From Branchiostoma belcheri (taxonomy: Eukaryota; Chordata; Leptocardii; Amphioxiformes; Branchiostomatidae): a DNA stretch of 64,000 bases. Below, one piece after another: positions 19,041 to 32,500 of this stretch. How positions within the stretch are numbered: the stretch's first letter is position 1; the number at the start of each line of letters is the position of its first letter. The translations under genes were made by a program, and so were the position numbers. The stretch is taken from the NCBI RefSeq assembly GCF_001625305.1, contig NW_017802379.1, forward strand, positions 7,795,701-7,859,700. Reading direction: 5' to 3'. The notes beneath the pieces were generated by a model that did no database searches, was not told the origin of the DNA, and was given only the letters and a program-made list of their open reading frames with translations.

Positions 19041-19564
19041 AATGTAGGATTCGGGAGCTTTAATAGGTTCGGTAACCAGGCTAGAAAATTAACCCTCCCG
19101 CGGACTGACTGTCTTGGCGAATTACTATTTTCCTTCTTTTTGTCGAGTTCCGTACCCCCATGGGAAGGCCTGGTGGAGGCTAATTCTTTTCCTCTCTTGT
19201 TGATTTAAGTTTCCTCCCCTGATGACTAATATTAATCTTCACAAACTCTTCTGTATAGTATTAAACTAAAACTCATTCGAAGCTAACGTTACATGTAGGG
19301 TGCGTTCAAAGTCTAAATGGAACCCTCCGTTAATTATATATCCCCAACAATCCCTTGGGACTTTGACCTTTCAATGACCTTTCCTGTGAACTTAAACTTG
19401 ATCGTGACTTCTCCAAGGTCGCGCGCGCCGCGGCTACATGACCTTGGAAAGAGTCACGACATTGTCTCAACCACAAGGTCAATGTCCTTAACGTTAGATA
19501 CAGCAGCTGGGCTGTCGGACGCATAGCCATAGTACAGTATAGCACAACGTTGACTGTACATGAT

Positions 19565-19753
19565 TAGCCTCCGTAGCAGGCTTATAGAACTGGGGATTTG
19601 GTGGTCTTTGCCTGTTTTCTGATTAGTCCAGTTCTACACGGGGGTATAATTCAACCAGGCCGGCTATGTTGTCTATAAGCAATGCAGAAAATAGCACATA
19701 AAAGGTCCCAAAGACCCCGAAGACCCCCAGTTTTTGGCATGCTATGGAGGCTA
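19565..19753. repeat. TAGCCTCCGTAGCAGG MITE, perfect 9-bp duplication
   Basis: Ends are TAGCCTCCGTAGCAGGC and GCATGCTATGGAGGCTA. It is flanked by GTACATGAT on both sides (19556-19564 and 19754-19762). Sister copies at 30469-30667 and 36518-36706. Confidence 0.92.
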
Positions 19754-20331
19754 GTACATGATACAACGAGAGAAATATCCTCTTTGTTTGTACATAAAGA
19801 CAACTTTCCTAGTTTTCGGCCTTTAGATAGCACACAAAATTAGTATTTTTGGACACTGAAAGCACGTATAAACTTCATTCATCTACAACTCTCTTTAAGA
19901 AGCGAGACTGAGAAGTTGAAAAAGAACCTGTACATAGTAGTTGAATTAATATTAGCATAGTTCGTATAGTTGTACGTAGTTTTAAGTTATTATATATCAC
20001 TGTGATTCTAACTCTTCTTTATATATGACCTGTACTTAGCTTGTAAGAACATGAAGTGCAATAAAGGTATTTCATTCAATGCTGAAAAATAATGCAATTT
20101 GAGGAGGACCTGCAAGATTTCCAATGTCCACAGAATTCTGACTAACTTCTCCCATAAAAAATTGTTCCCATTTGACATAAATTTATTTCTAGTCTTTTAT
20201 TCTGAGCAACCAAAGGAGTCTGATGTAGACTATATAATCAAGGAACCGAGCAAAGGCTAGCGGAATAGCTCGGAGGGAGGGAGCGCACCAGATGTAAAAG
20301 CCAGAGTAGCTGCACTGTGAAAGACGGCAAG

Positions 20332-23300
20332 ATGGCGGACCTAGAGGCGGTTCTGGCGGACGTGAGCTATCTCATGGCCATGGAGAAGAGTAAATCTACT
20401 CCAGCGGCCAGAGCTAGCAAAAAAATCATTCTACCAGACCCAAGGTACGTGTACGGGGGCTTGTAGTCGACTAGATCGGGCGTAGCGAGGCGCAGGGCGC
20501 CCCGAAATTGTTGGGTGTTGGGCCCGCTACATCCGAAAAATACAGGAGAGAAATTGACAGCAAAAAAACATGGGTTGTTAGAATAGATTTTGCGATGTGG
20601 CTACCATCATCTCTATTACCGTCCTGTCATTTGACATTTTCCACTGCTTTTGCTCCTCTAGAGATGTCTACCTTTTTGATACAAATGGCATTGACTGTTG
20701 TTTTTGTTTGCCTCCACAGTGTGCGATCGGTGATGCACAAATACCTGGAAGAGAGGGGGGAGGTCACCTTTGATAAGATCTTCAACCAGAAAATAGGTGA
20801 GACGTAATTGTTTTCGCCTATGACGCCACGCCCACTCGGACAATACAAACACCTTGTAAACAACGTGGCAGAATAGTACAGACGCCCTGTATTCAGAAAT
20901 GTTTACCATAACATAGCCGGGACATTCGGTATGGCGAGGAAAAGAATGTTGTCTACGGCAGGATGCAATTTGTTTGGAGTAATTAACATAACACAGTGAA
21001 AGAACCGACGTACACGTATATAGGGTACACTTTTCTGTCATTTATGTTTGATATTTGATTAGTCATAAATTCACATTGCAGATCTTTGTGCATTTGTAGA
21101 TAACATAATTTATGTTTATTTTTGGAACATTAGACTTTTGGGTAAACATAATAATATATTTTTTAAATTTTTTCTTGTTCTTGTTAATATTAGATATGAA
21201 GACTAGCAGTTGAATCTACCATGATTTTATAGAAAGATAATTTTTTTATGTCGAAAACAACAAAATAGAGTTTTACGTATATTGAATTTTCATCTCACAG
21301 AGCCTTAAAGGCATCCAATTTGCAATGTCAGGGCAACATAACTGGATTTCAAAGTCAATTTTCTGGTCATTCTTTTGGTGTAGCAAGTTGAATCAGTCTT
21401 CTCCCATATATAGCATACTGATATCTGTGAGGCAAAACTTTGAAAGTTTGATGTCGCTGACAGAAAATGGTTGCTTGGTAAAATGTAATTATGTAGGCTG
21501 GTTCTAGCTTTATATGGGTTGGTTACCAAAAAATAAAGAGATGTCTCACGTAGCTTGTTTCTGGGCTATCTGGAACACTTCAAGTATGGAATGATGAGGA
21601 AAATGTGATAAGAAATGTCAGTATCAGACAGATTTCCTCATCCAGAATATTTTTTGTTTTGCCGTACTCAGGGCTCGAAATACTGGGTGCATGTGCACCT
21701 TATTATTGCACCCAAATTTGGAGCTGTGCACCCAATTTTTTTCTGTGGGTGCACCAGTGCACCCAAATGTTTTTTGTAGGTTTACGTATATGTCAAGATG
21801 TTAAATTTAGAGTAGAACTAGTATTCAGCATATTCCTAACATCTATTCTAAGTGTCGGAAAAATAGTAAAATCATTCTTGTAGTACTTTTCTTTAGAAAC
21901 AAAACATAATTAGTTTTTGCTGACATTCTACTTATTTTATCTTATATGGTGCACCCACAGAAAATTTTGTGCACCCAATTTTTTTAGGGTGGGTGCACCA
22001 GTGCACCTATTCCCAAAAATGAATTTCGAGCCCTGTGTACTAGAATTGCATTTTATGAGCGTAATTGCTAGCATGTTATTTTTGTCAGTCATGACTAACA
22101 GGGTTTATATCTGATCTAGTATCACTATCTGTACAGTCGGCTTAACCACCCTTCAGCATAACACATCAGTAATTGCATCAGAAACTATTTTTTCTCTGTT
22201 GCCCAAAATACCCTGCTGAAGGAGTAGGTGTCAAAGGTGGGAGTAAAATAATAAACATTGCAGGATGGTTCCGTGAATAACTCCACTGAAGCAGCCAAGG
22301 TGGTCTGAAAATGAAGTCCCCGAAACACTCGAAACACAACTTTAAGAAATTTACAAGGCCTATGCCTTAGGTCACAGCATGGATAACATCAGTGCACGCA
22401 TTAATTTTTGCCTGATTTGGGGGAAAAAAAAATTTTGTTGCCTTCTGACAGTGGTCAACATGCCGAAAATGGGCAAAGATGCCTGTTGCCATGCCAGAAG
22501 GTGGATGGCAGATAACTATGAAGAGAGGGGACAACAAAAGGCTCTGATTTAATGAATTGTTTCTTGCTTTGATGCAGTGATATGTGATGCTGACTGTGTA
22601 TGTGATATTCCCACTGAATCAAAACCATTTGTAATGACTTAGTCAAAATTTAAGAATGTACGAACCTTGTTTTTTTTTCGCCCACTCGCATTAGATTTGG
22701 AGTCTGCAGAGGATATCATCCATAAAATTTACTTGCTGTGGCCTTAGGTTTATTTTCAAAATCAAATACATGACAAAATATGGCCTAATAGTAAGTATGT
22801 ATGTGTATTTACCTTCGAAAAGAAGGTTATGTTTTCGATTATGCCATGGTGGAGTGGCTACGGTTTGTTTCTATATGTTACTATGTATATCAAAGGTATA
22901 ACTCGAGAAGCTACATGTACATAAATGAATCTTACTATATTTATTTGGTAGGTGAGTGGCAGTTGTGATAAGGGAGGTCAACGTTGAAAATGGTTCACCT
23001 GGCATTTTCTTACGGTACTGCAGAGGCCTTTGTATTTATGCATATATATGCATATCATAACTCGGGAAGCTGTGGATGGTTGATATTTTTCATATGTCAT
23101 ATTTTTAATATTTTTCATTTATATGTCATAGGTGCAAGGATGAGGAAAAATAGTAGTCATAATATTACATTGAACAGGAAATGCAGCAGTCAGACTAGTA
23201 CTCAGACAGAGATCGTTGACCCTTTTAAAAACAGAAGGAATTCAGCATTTTATTGATCCATCATAAATCCCCTTTCAAACAATACGCTGCCTACGTTGTG

Positions 23301-26300
23301 ACGTGTAGGCTTTAGTACAGTGTGGGTAGAAAGAGGTTTTATGTTTCCTTTTGTTATGTATGACCATATGTTTGACTACCTGTTGCATGTGAAAGAACCA
23401 CAAGGTAAGGTTGAAAGGTGGACCTGTAGCTGTGTCAGGTGTATTATCTGACTCTTTGGATTCCAAGCTGCATTATGTAACATTTAGGATGATGCAAAAA
23501 TTTTTTTGTAATTTCTTTACAAAGTTAAATCAACCCTACTTCGTTACAAATAAGTGCCATTTAGGACATTTAGATGCCATAATATGACGCCTTTGGAGTG
23601 CTTAAAAGCTTAAAACACATACAACTGTCAACCATGTTTGTTTACATTCTGGTAGTTTCTGGTGGTACCTCAAACTGATTGAGCTTTCTGTGGACTTTTT
23701 TTTAGTGCCTACTATTAATGTCAGAATTGTGAGATAATTTCACAAATACGTTGAAAGGTGGAAGTACATAACAGTCACTCGAATATTTTCTCCAATAAAA
23801 TATTGCAACTTTTGGTGCAAAAATGTTACATAATGCCCCTTTAATGCGTGAGCTTGCCAAACAAGCAAAATGTACACTGGCTGGCTTTAATCTACAGCTT
23901 ACCCCATTAACATTTGCCAGTTTCTGATGTTTGAAATCACCAGTCCCTAACACTAGTGCCCCTTCTATCAGTACCTTACTGTGTTGTTCAGAGGCCTTAG
24001 TGTTTACCGTGAGGTTAAAGGCCCACCAGCCTTTTTGTACTTGAGAGTTGTAATCACCTAAAAGGTACCTCCGCACTAGTGTATGTACACACATCAGTGG
24101 CTAATTGTAACCAGGAGACTGGCATCCACACACCTGCACAATAGGTGTTTTATCCCGTAGCCATGGGCTTTGATCTAGGTAAAGGGTAAAAACACTAAAA
24201 GCTTTGAGGAATTTTGGAGGAAAAGGTTGAAGCAAATTAAGCAAGTTGAGTCAACCTTAGGCTCAATCAGGTAGCTAGATGACATGGCAGTGTCCTAGTC
24301 TTTCTGTGATTTGAGGGAATTTTGCCACTCATGACGGACAAAACAAAAAATTTTTCGAAGTATGTCATCGTTGACGGGCAAAAATTGGAGTGTATTAAAG
24401 GATATGGAAAGAGATATCATCAAATTAAGTTGTCTCTATCAGCAAAATTTGGGTGATGAATTGCTGTCCTGTTATGATTTATGACTGTATGAAGTTATAT
24501 TAATTGGCAGATTTCTGGTGGTTTCACTGTCTTTGCGTCATACACTCGTGCCCTCTATATTTCAATGCTGACAGATTTGGGCCATTAGATTTGAAAGCAG
24601 GGCTCAAAATACTGTGCGCAATTATGCGCCTTAGTGCGGGTAAAACTGGAGATTGTGACCACCTGAAGTTTAAAAGAAATAATGGCAATGGTTTCTGATT
24701 AGTTCTTAGTGTGACCCATACTTCTAAATTCTGAGTGGTGCAGGTAAAATTTGTCTGGTGCAGGTAATTTTCAATGATTATGTCACCTGCTGGTGTACAA
24801 GAGTAGTTTATTATGCCTCATATCTATTAACTGTTTAACAATATTAGAAATAGAAAGGCAGACATTTGCTTTGGAGCAAATGTAGGAGATGGCTTCACAC
24901 ATTTTACAACATGGCAGGGATAAACACAAGGGAAAACTATTCTTTACATTGATATAACTATAGTATGAAGTGAATCAGTTTAAAGAAATGGCAGGAGAAG
25001 GAGGAGGAGGAGAAGAAGAAGAAACAGAAGGAAAAACAATGTCTTCACCATATAGTGGTGAAGCCATAACAAAACCAAAAGGTCATGTTAACTTAAGGTA
25101 GGCTTAAATTCAGAATAAGATATCTTTGTCTAATTATCATACCAACCTGTAAAATATTCCCTTAGTGACACCTGACTTTGATGGTATGGTGTCCCTGAAC
25201 AAGCTAAGTGCACATGGTTGAAATATCATAATTGCCATATCCATTACCAAATATTCAATAGCAACAGATTTGTCTGTTTGTTATGTTATAATATTGACCT
25301 CATGGCCATGGCAACAAATGACATGTACATTATGGCCACTTTCACCTATAACGTAATACAATAAATCTATGACAGAAATTGGGCTATACCACTTGCTATT
25401 TGGGCTGTCCAACTCGCCCAATTGTGGTCCTCTTTAAAACGTGGCCTTAGATAGCACATTCAAGTCATTATGAGATACTGTTGAGCAAAAACACAGTAGT
25501 ACTAAGAGATTTGGGATGTTCATTTTGAATATATTTTAAACAAGTTCTTTTAGTGTAAAGCCACGTGGACCTGTACTTTGTAAGAAAAAAAAATCAATCT
25601 TAAAACCAGTCTGGCACATATTTAGTAATATTACCACTTGTCTCAGATTGAAGAGAAAAATACTGTACTGCAGATTAATTTTTTTTATCAAATGCATTAT
25701 GAACAGCTGATGTTTTATGATAATGCGTCTATCTTGCCAAGGTCAACTAAGACTTAATCTTGGACCTATATATCCCAGTAAACCACAGATTATTATTGGT
25801 TCCATTAGTAATTTAGTGTCTTCATACATATTTCATGTTTCAATCCATAAGCCTATTCATTTAGATGCCTAATGTTACTGTTGGTACAATAGAAACACCT
25901 GTCAGATAATGGATTTGGCTTTGATGGCATTAACATGTTGCATGATCATTTGTCACCGTTTGAAAGAAAATGTCATAAAAATTATACTTGACTAGAGGTA
26001 AAAAATCTGATCCCTTCGTTGTTAGTAATTTTGTAGTTTTGATTTTTGTATAATATGGTAAAGCTGATTTTGCTGGGTGTTATGTAATGAACCATGATTG
26101 TAGATTGCTTCGGCTCAAAATAACCTTTTAGTTTGACGGAGATACGGAGATCACATTCATGTACATTGTAAACTGCTGCAGTACCATACAAAGCTGCTAG
26201 GTTGCCCATAGTTGACCTTGAATTTTTCTGTCCCAATGCCCAACTTACCTACCAAATATTAAAACCATAGCATGTCCACAACACAGGGTGCCCCACCCAT

Positions 26301-29300
26301 GTACACTCAGCTGCAGTACCATACAAAGCTGCTAGATTGTCTATGTTGACCTTGACCTTTGTTGTCTCAATCCTACATATAATAGATGAATATCTTCAGA
26401 TTCTTCAGCCTTGGAAAGTACTTACCTAGAATTTACTAAATACTTGTCTATATCCAAAACTTCCTGAATAACAATATACAACTGAAAAATCCATGTATAT
26501 CCAGCTTTAAATTCTTGGCTTTTGGTCAATAAACAGGGTGGCTATTGCCACACAACATGTATACGTAGTTCTACATGAAAGATTGTTATCAATGATATGT
26601 AGCACATGTATATCTTTTAGCTGTAAGACATGTACATGTACTTGAATGACTAATACTTTGGTTGATGTTCTGTTGTCCAGGGTTCTTGCTGTTCAAAGAT
26701 TACTGTGAGAACGTGATTGAGGAGCCAGTGCCACAGCTACAGTTTTATGAAGAGGTAAGATTATAAAGTTTTGCTAGGCCTAGGAAAAATATTGTGTTTC
26801 CTCTTTCAGTCCAGAAAAAATTAGGTAGGTTAGGGATATATTTTTTCTTTCTTTTTTGGCAATCTCTAGAGATTTGGCGTATTTTATACCATACAGTTTA
26901 AAAAAGTAAAACTTGCATGAGAACACTTATATTTTCAAGGTCTGTGTTTGAAAACTGATTGTACATGTACATTTATGTTCAGCATTTTATGGCGCGGCCA
27001 CAATTGTAGAAAAGGTTGATCAGCTAAAAAATTTTATGTCTCTTGGAGGCCAGGGATCCACCCCCAAAAAAGCCTAGGGTCAGATGATTTCAAATTACTC
27101 TTACGTATGGACTTACATATGTTCATTACATGTACAATGTATGTAATATACTACATACATGCATGTATGTGTGTTTGAAATGGCTATTGTGGATGAAATA
27201 TTTCTTGCTAACGAAGGCTCATTGAATTTGAAGAAGTATTGTGGCTTTAGTCGCGATGGAAGAATGGTGCTTGAGCAATCTCAACCTTCAAAGAGTGGAA
27301 TTTGTTTCAAGAAGGACAATTATGTGATTTCAATGAGTTTGTTAAGCACGTCTGTTAATACAATTATGATCTGAAGCACCAGGGCTCGAAATACTGTCTG
27401 GTATTGGGTGCAGGTAAAATTGGACCTATGCAGGTATTTCTGATGTCTACCTGCACATAACCTGCACCGGTCAATTGTACTATATTTGCACCTTATGTTA
27501 TATGTAATAAAACTATGTTGCTTTTTATTTACATGTACAGTAACTGCATCGACTGTTAGCACCTATGAAGAAGTATACATGAAATAATAAATGCGGTTTC
27601 TGAACAGTTTCTGTATGATTTTTAGTGTTACCTGCACCAGTGTAGGTCATACAGAAAAAAAATGATTTTGAACTCTAAGCAATTTTAATTGTACAATAGG
27701 TATTCCCAAGTACCTGTAATTGTAATCTCTCGGTTCATTAAGTTACCTCTTTAGAATTTTTTTTACCTTACCTTGTGAAGGTTTTTTTGCCGTAATGAAA
27801 ATTGTAGATATTTTATGTGAAAAGTGGCCTGAACTCAATTCTGGAGTTACATGTACGTAGTTTCCCTTTGTCTGCTTTCCATCAACTAAGACTGAAGAAT
27901 GATCGGCCTTTGAAACAGGCAGTCTGGCCGACCATGAATGTCAGTCATGCGTCAATGAGGCCTTTTGGTGCCAGTCGAAGGATTCTCAGAATCCTCCAAA
28001 GAGTAAAGTGTGCAGGACCTTTAATTTGCAGAAAAACAATCTGTAGTCAGGCCTGGAAATTAACTTTTCTTACCATTGTCCCAGCACTAGTACTGTCCCT
28101 ATATTAATTTCAACTGTCCCGAAGTGAGGATGAAGTTTCCCAGCCTGTTTTTCAGAAGTATTGTATGACTTTTGTATGACAAAAAAAGGAAATTTGAGGG
28201 GACTTTTCCGGAGCCAAAAGCCAGGATGTGTGCCTGGTGAACAAAAGAAGGGATGACATTCTGTGGTTGATTATTTTTCTGTTGTCCCCAAAATGTCCCA
28301 AAGTGTCTTTACAGTTGTCCCGACCAAAATTTTAGTGGTCAGTGGCCATCGGGACACTGTTAATTTTGAGCCCTGGTAGTAAAATTGAAGGTATAAACAA
28401 CTTAGAAATCAGCAGTGTTCCAACCAGGGGCATCTATCCATCATTTGACAGAATATTGGACACAAACTTTGGCCAATCAATCATCTATGACAGAGATCAA
28501 TGTGTAAAGATATGGAAAGAGATGTCATTAAACTAGCAAGCCTCGAAATTAACTGTGTCCCAGTGGCCACTAACCAAAAATTTTGGCCAGGACAATTATA
28601 AAGACACTTTGGGACATTTTTTTGGGGACAATAAAAAAATAATCAACCACACGTCCACAGAATGTCAGCCCTTCTTTTGTTCACCAGGCACACATCCTTG
28701 CTTTTGGCTCTAGAAAAGTCCCCTCAAATTTCCTATTTTTGTCATACAAATTTTAGTCATACAATACTTCCGAAAAACAGGTTGGGAAAGTTCACCCTCA
28801 CTTTGGAACAGTTGAAATTAATACAGTGCTGGGACAATAGTAAGAAAAGGTAATTCAGCAAATCAAAGCATATCAACAAATTTGCAGCTCAAAATGCTGG
28901 TAATAGGGTTTCAGATGGTCAAAATTTTAAAATATTAATACTTAATACATGATAATGACAGAAAAAATTCAGGCTGGCTAGAACTCTGAGGGCCCAGCAG
29001 TCTACCTTCAATTCACAGAAAAATAAACTGTGATTGCAGATATGAACTAAAACAGCATACATGTAGTGGTTAGAGGCCTGCATCTGGAGTTCAAATCCCA
29101 GCTGTTGTCATTCATCCAACAAACACTCTACTGGAAAGAATTGTAGTCATTAGTACGGAACGTTAATCCTTGGTCTGCTGTTCATTGTACAAGTTAAAAA
29201 CAGCCCAATACACTGAACCTGTATGAACCGTACATAGCGCTTGTCTTTCCTGCTACAGTCTTTAGTGAGCTAAACTGGTTCGAGATCACTTTCAGTTTTA

Positions 29301-29529
29301 CTTGCACCTACAGCAGCTGTAACTTGATACGTGATAGATGTGTGTGTTTTGCCTGTGTAAGGGTTTAGTAGTGCAAGTCCCACCTGTTAATGTCATCCTA
29401 GAAATCCTGTTGTGACATATGATAACCTTGGTCCTATGGCCTGAAGTCAAACACACCATCATAGGAGAGAAGTCTATCATTCCACAGATTCAGGTTTTGG
29501 AAAATAAGGTGCTGTAGCGGCGTCAAGAA

Positions 29530-29564
<35 letters not shown>

Positions 29565-32500
29565 CTCGAAATCTTTTCTTTCTGCACACTTGGACTGGTG
29601 CCTCATCACCACTCAGACTTTAGAAAGCATATGAATTACACTGAAAACTGTTCAGAAACCATTGCCAGCATTCCTTTTACAGGACTGGTAACACTAACAG
29701 TCCATGCAGCAAATAAAAATCCATACCTACATGTACATATACAAGTCATGTATAATATAAACCCAGGACATGACCCAGGACAGTTTAGGTGCAGGTAGAC
29801 ATCAGAAGTACCCGCATAGCCCTAATTTTACCTGCATTAAGGTGCATATCGTTGATGGCCTATGCTCCACACGGGGCCAAGGGCCCAGGTAAGGTAAGGT
29901 AAGGTGCATATGCACCCAGTATTTCAAGCCCTGTACATGTTGAACAATTATTTGCATTGAATAATATGATAAAGACACTGGTCTCGCAGTGACTGCACTA
30001 ATGTGTCTATCATGAGGAATGGGGTACTGGCATGGAGTGACTTTGTCAAACGTACCCTACCGTATTGGAGGTATGATGATGATGTGTTGAATATTAAATT
30101 GTGTTTCAGACGAAGGCATATGAACACATGGATGAGGAGGATGAGCGGTTGAAGGCTGCCCGACACATCTACGACACCTACATCATGAAGGAGCTGCTGT
30201 CTTGTTCCCATGTAAGGACACCGGGTGTTGGTTTCTCACTCAGAGTGTTTGTAGATATAAAATTCCTAGCTTTTTTTCTACAAATGTGGCATTGTGAATC
30301 ATCCCATATCTTTGACCTAAACAGAATATTGAGTGCTTTCTTCTATCTTTGATCCTCAGAAATTCTCGGAAAGTGCTGTTGAATACGTGCAAACTCGGCT
30401 GCTCAAGCAAGAGGTGCCAGTCGACCTGTTCGAGGTAAGGTCCTACATTTCATGACTAAGTCTTTGTGTAGTCTCCGTAGCAGGCTTATGGAACTGGGGG
30501 TTTGGTGGTCTTCGGCTGTTTTCTGAGTGATTGGCCCAGTTCTAAACGGGGGTAATTTAACCAGGCCGGCTATGTTGTCTATATGCAATCAGAAAATAGC
30601 ACATAAAAGCTCCCAAAGACCCTGAAAACCCCCAAAACCCCCAGTTTTTGGCATGCTATGGAGGCTAGTCTTTGTGTAGGTGTCAGTGATAGGGATCTAG
30701 ATTATATTGATACTATATATGCCTAAAACCAACACCTACTTTTACACCTCTAAAGCTTTGGTGGCCTTGTTTTAAGCCAAATTCTTTTAAAATGATTTTA
30801 GTTGAGCTTGTCAAGTGTCTCCCAGATATATTTCTCGTCTTTATTGCATCTGTGTATCCCACATTTCTACACAATAATTATGCTGAATTTCCACTTTCCT
30901 TCTTCCTTTTCTAGCCCTACATTGAAGAGATATGCAACAGTTTACGAGGAGAAATATTTCAGAAATTTCTAGAAAGGTCAGTAGCATCAATTATGAACTT
31001 ACATTGTACTATCATTTTATACCAAAATCTCAAAGGGAAGAGCTGCAGCAGTTTGTTGCTAACACAACATTATCAAGCTGTGGATTAAGTGATGTAACTT
31101 CAGTACCTTGGAGAGAGCAGCACTATACTGTGGCAAGGGGGTCTTGTGGCTTGGGTTGCTGACTCAGAATCTGACGGTTCTGGGTTTGAATCTCTGGCAG
31201 GTCCCACTGGGAAATAAAGTGTCCTCAGGAAGGGCACTTCACACCTATTCCCTGACTTGACTCATGATCTATCAGGTGTAAATGAGTAGCTAACTTTGGT
31301 TAAGGATGTCCTCTCAGATGGGACGTAAAACCGGAGGTCCCGTGTTTAAATAGAGCCACACCTTTCCATTGTAAGGGATATATTTAGTGTGAAAGAAGAG
31401 CTATTCAACCTTGTCAATATGCTGATAGCCAGATTCAGAATTCACTTTATTTTTGTAGATTTCTTACAAGAGCTTAGGAGCTTTTTACTTTGCGTGAGTT
31501 GCTGAAAGTATGCTGATAAAAAAAAAAAATGTATTTTTGTTTCTTTGCAGTGAAAAGTACACACGATTTTGCCAGTGGAAAAATTTAGAGCTGAACATCC
31601 AGGTAAGTATATTTGTATGCCATAAATATGCACTTAAAGGCGTGGTGAGGATTTTAAACATGAACAAACTAGAAGTAACATTTGCAAAGAAAATACATAC
31701 CGTGTAATGTTTACCTTCAGACATGGTCTGCTCTGTTAATTCTTACTCATACAAATTCACATACATGTACTACTAGTATATGGTGACAGGAGCAGAGCAG
31801 ACCATGAAATTGCAACATTATGTTACCCAACACCAGTCACCATGGTGACAGATGTCAACAAATCATATCATTGGTCAGGTCAGAGGTCACTGTTTGGAGA
31901 AGAAGAAGAGGAAGAAACTGAGCAAAAACAATTATATGTTTAATTAGGGCTGTGTTGCAGATTCATTTCAACTTTGTAGAAAAGAACTTTACACTGTCCT
32001 GTTCTTTTCAGTTAACAATGAACGACTTCAGCGTTCACAGAATTATCGGCAGAGGCGGCTTCGGAGAAGTGTACGGATGCCGAAAAGCGGACACAGGCAA
32101 AATGTACGTCACGGCTTTGGCCTGAACTATCATTGACATTTGGCAAAAAATATGTGCATGTTAAGGTCTGCATCTATAGAGGAAATGGCATCCGATGCAA
32201 TTTCATGGCAGCAAAACTGAAATTTCAAAGTCAATTTTCTGGTCATTCTTTTATTGTTACACTGTAGTAAGTTGAATCAATCCTATCCAATAGCACACTG
32301 ATATCTGTAAGGGGAAAATGCGATGTCACTGACAGTAAACGGTTGCTTGTTTTGTATTGACTTCTAGCTATTTATGGGCAGTACCCAGAAAATAAAGATA
32401 GGTTGTGTTTGGGCTATTTCAAATGCTTCAAGTATGAAATGATAACTAAAATGTGCTATGAAATGGCAGTAAATGTCAATATCAGTCAGATTTTCTCATC

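Larger units (their letters stand above)
14673..20331. other. intergenic spacer, repeat-rich
   Basis: No convincing exon lies between the Kelch gene 5' end and GRK2 exon 1. Listed repeats occupy much of it: nested MITEs, a GGATGACATCC MITE, a minisatellite, a palindrome, and two TAG...CTA MITEs. Around 16890-17050 there are scattered ATTACG motifs of unclear origin. Between about 17050 and 17740 I see nothing definable. Confidence 0.55.
20797..26680 (+). other. GRK2 intron 2 (5.9 kb)
   Basis: The largest intron. It holds a GGCATCCAATGCAA-family repeat split by a CAGGGCTCGAAAT element, a GGATGACATCC MITE and a TTAA-flanked MITE (listed separately). Between about 24100 and 26600 I see only AT-rich sequence, a GGAGGAGAAGAAG purine tract near 25000, and fragments of the CAGGGCTC family near 24598-24790. 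Confidence 0.6.

Noticed and set aside
20720-20807. Single-exon reading of 20508-20807 as a gene
   Set aside because: Only 20720-20796 is coding, as GRK2 exon 2; the rest of the frame is intron read-through.
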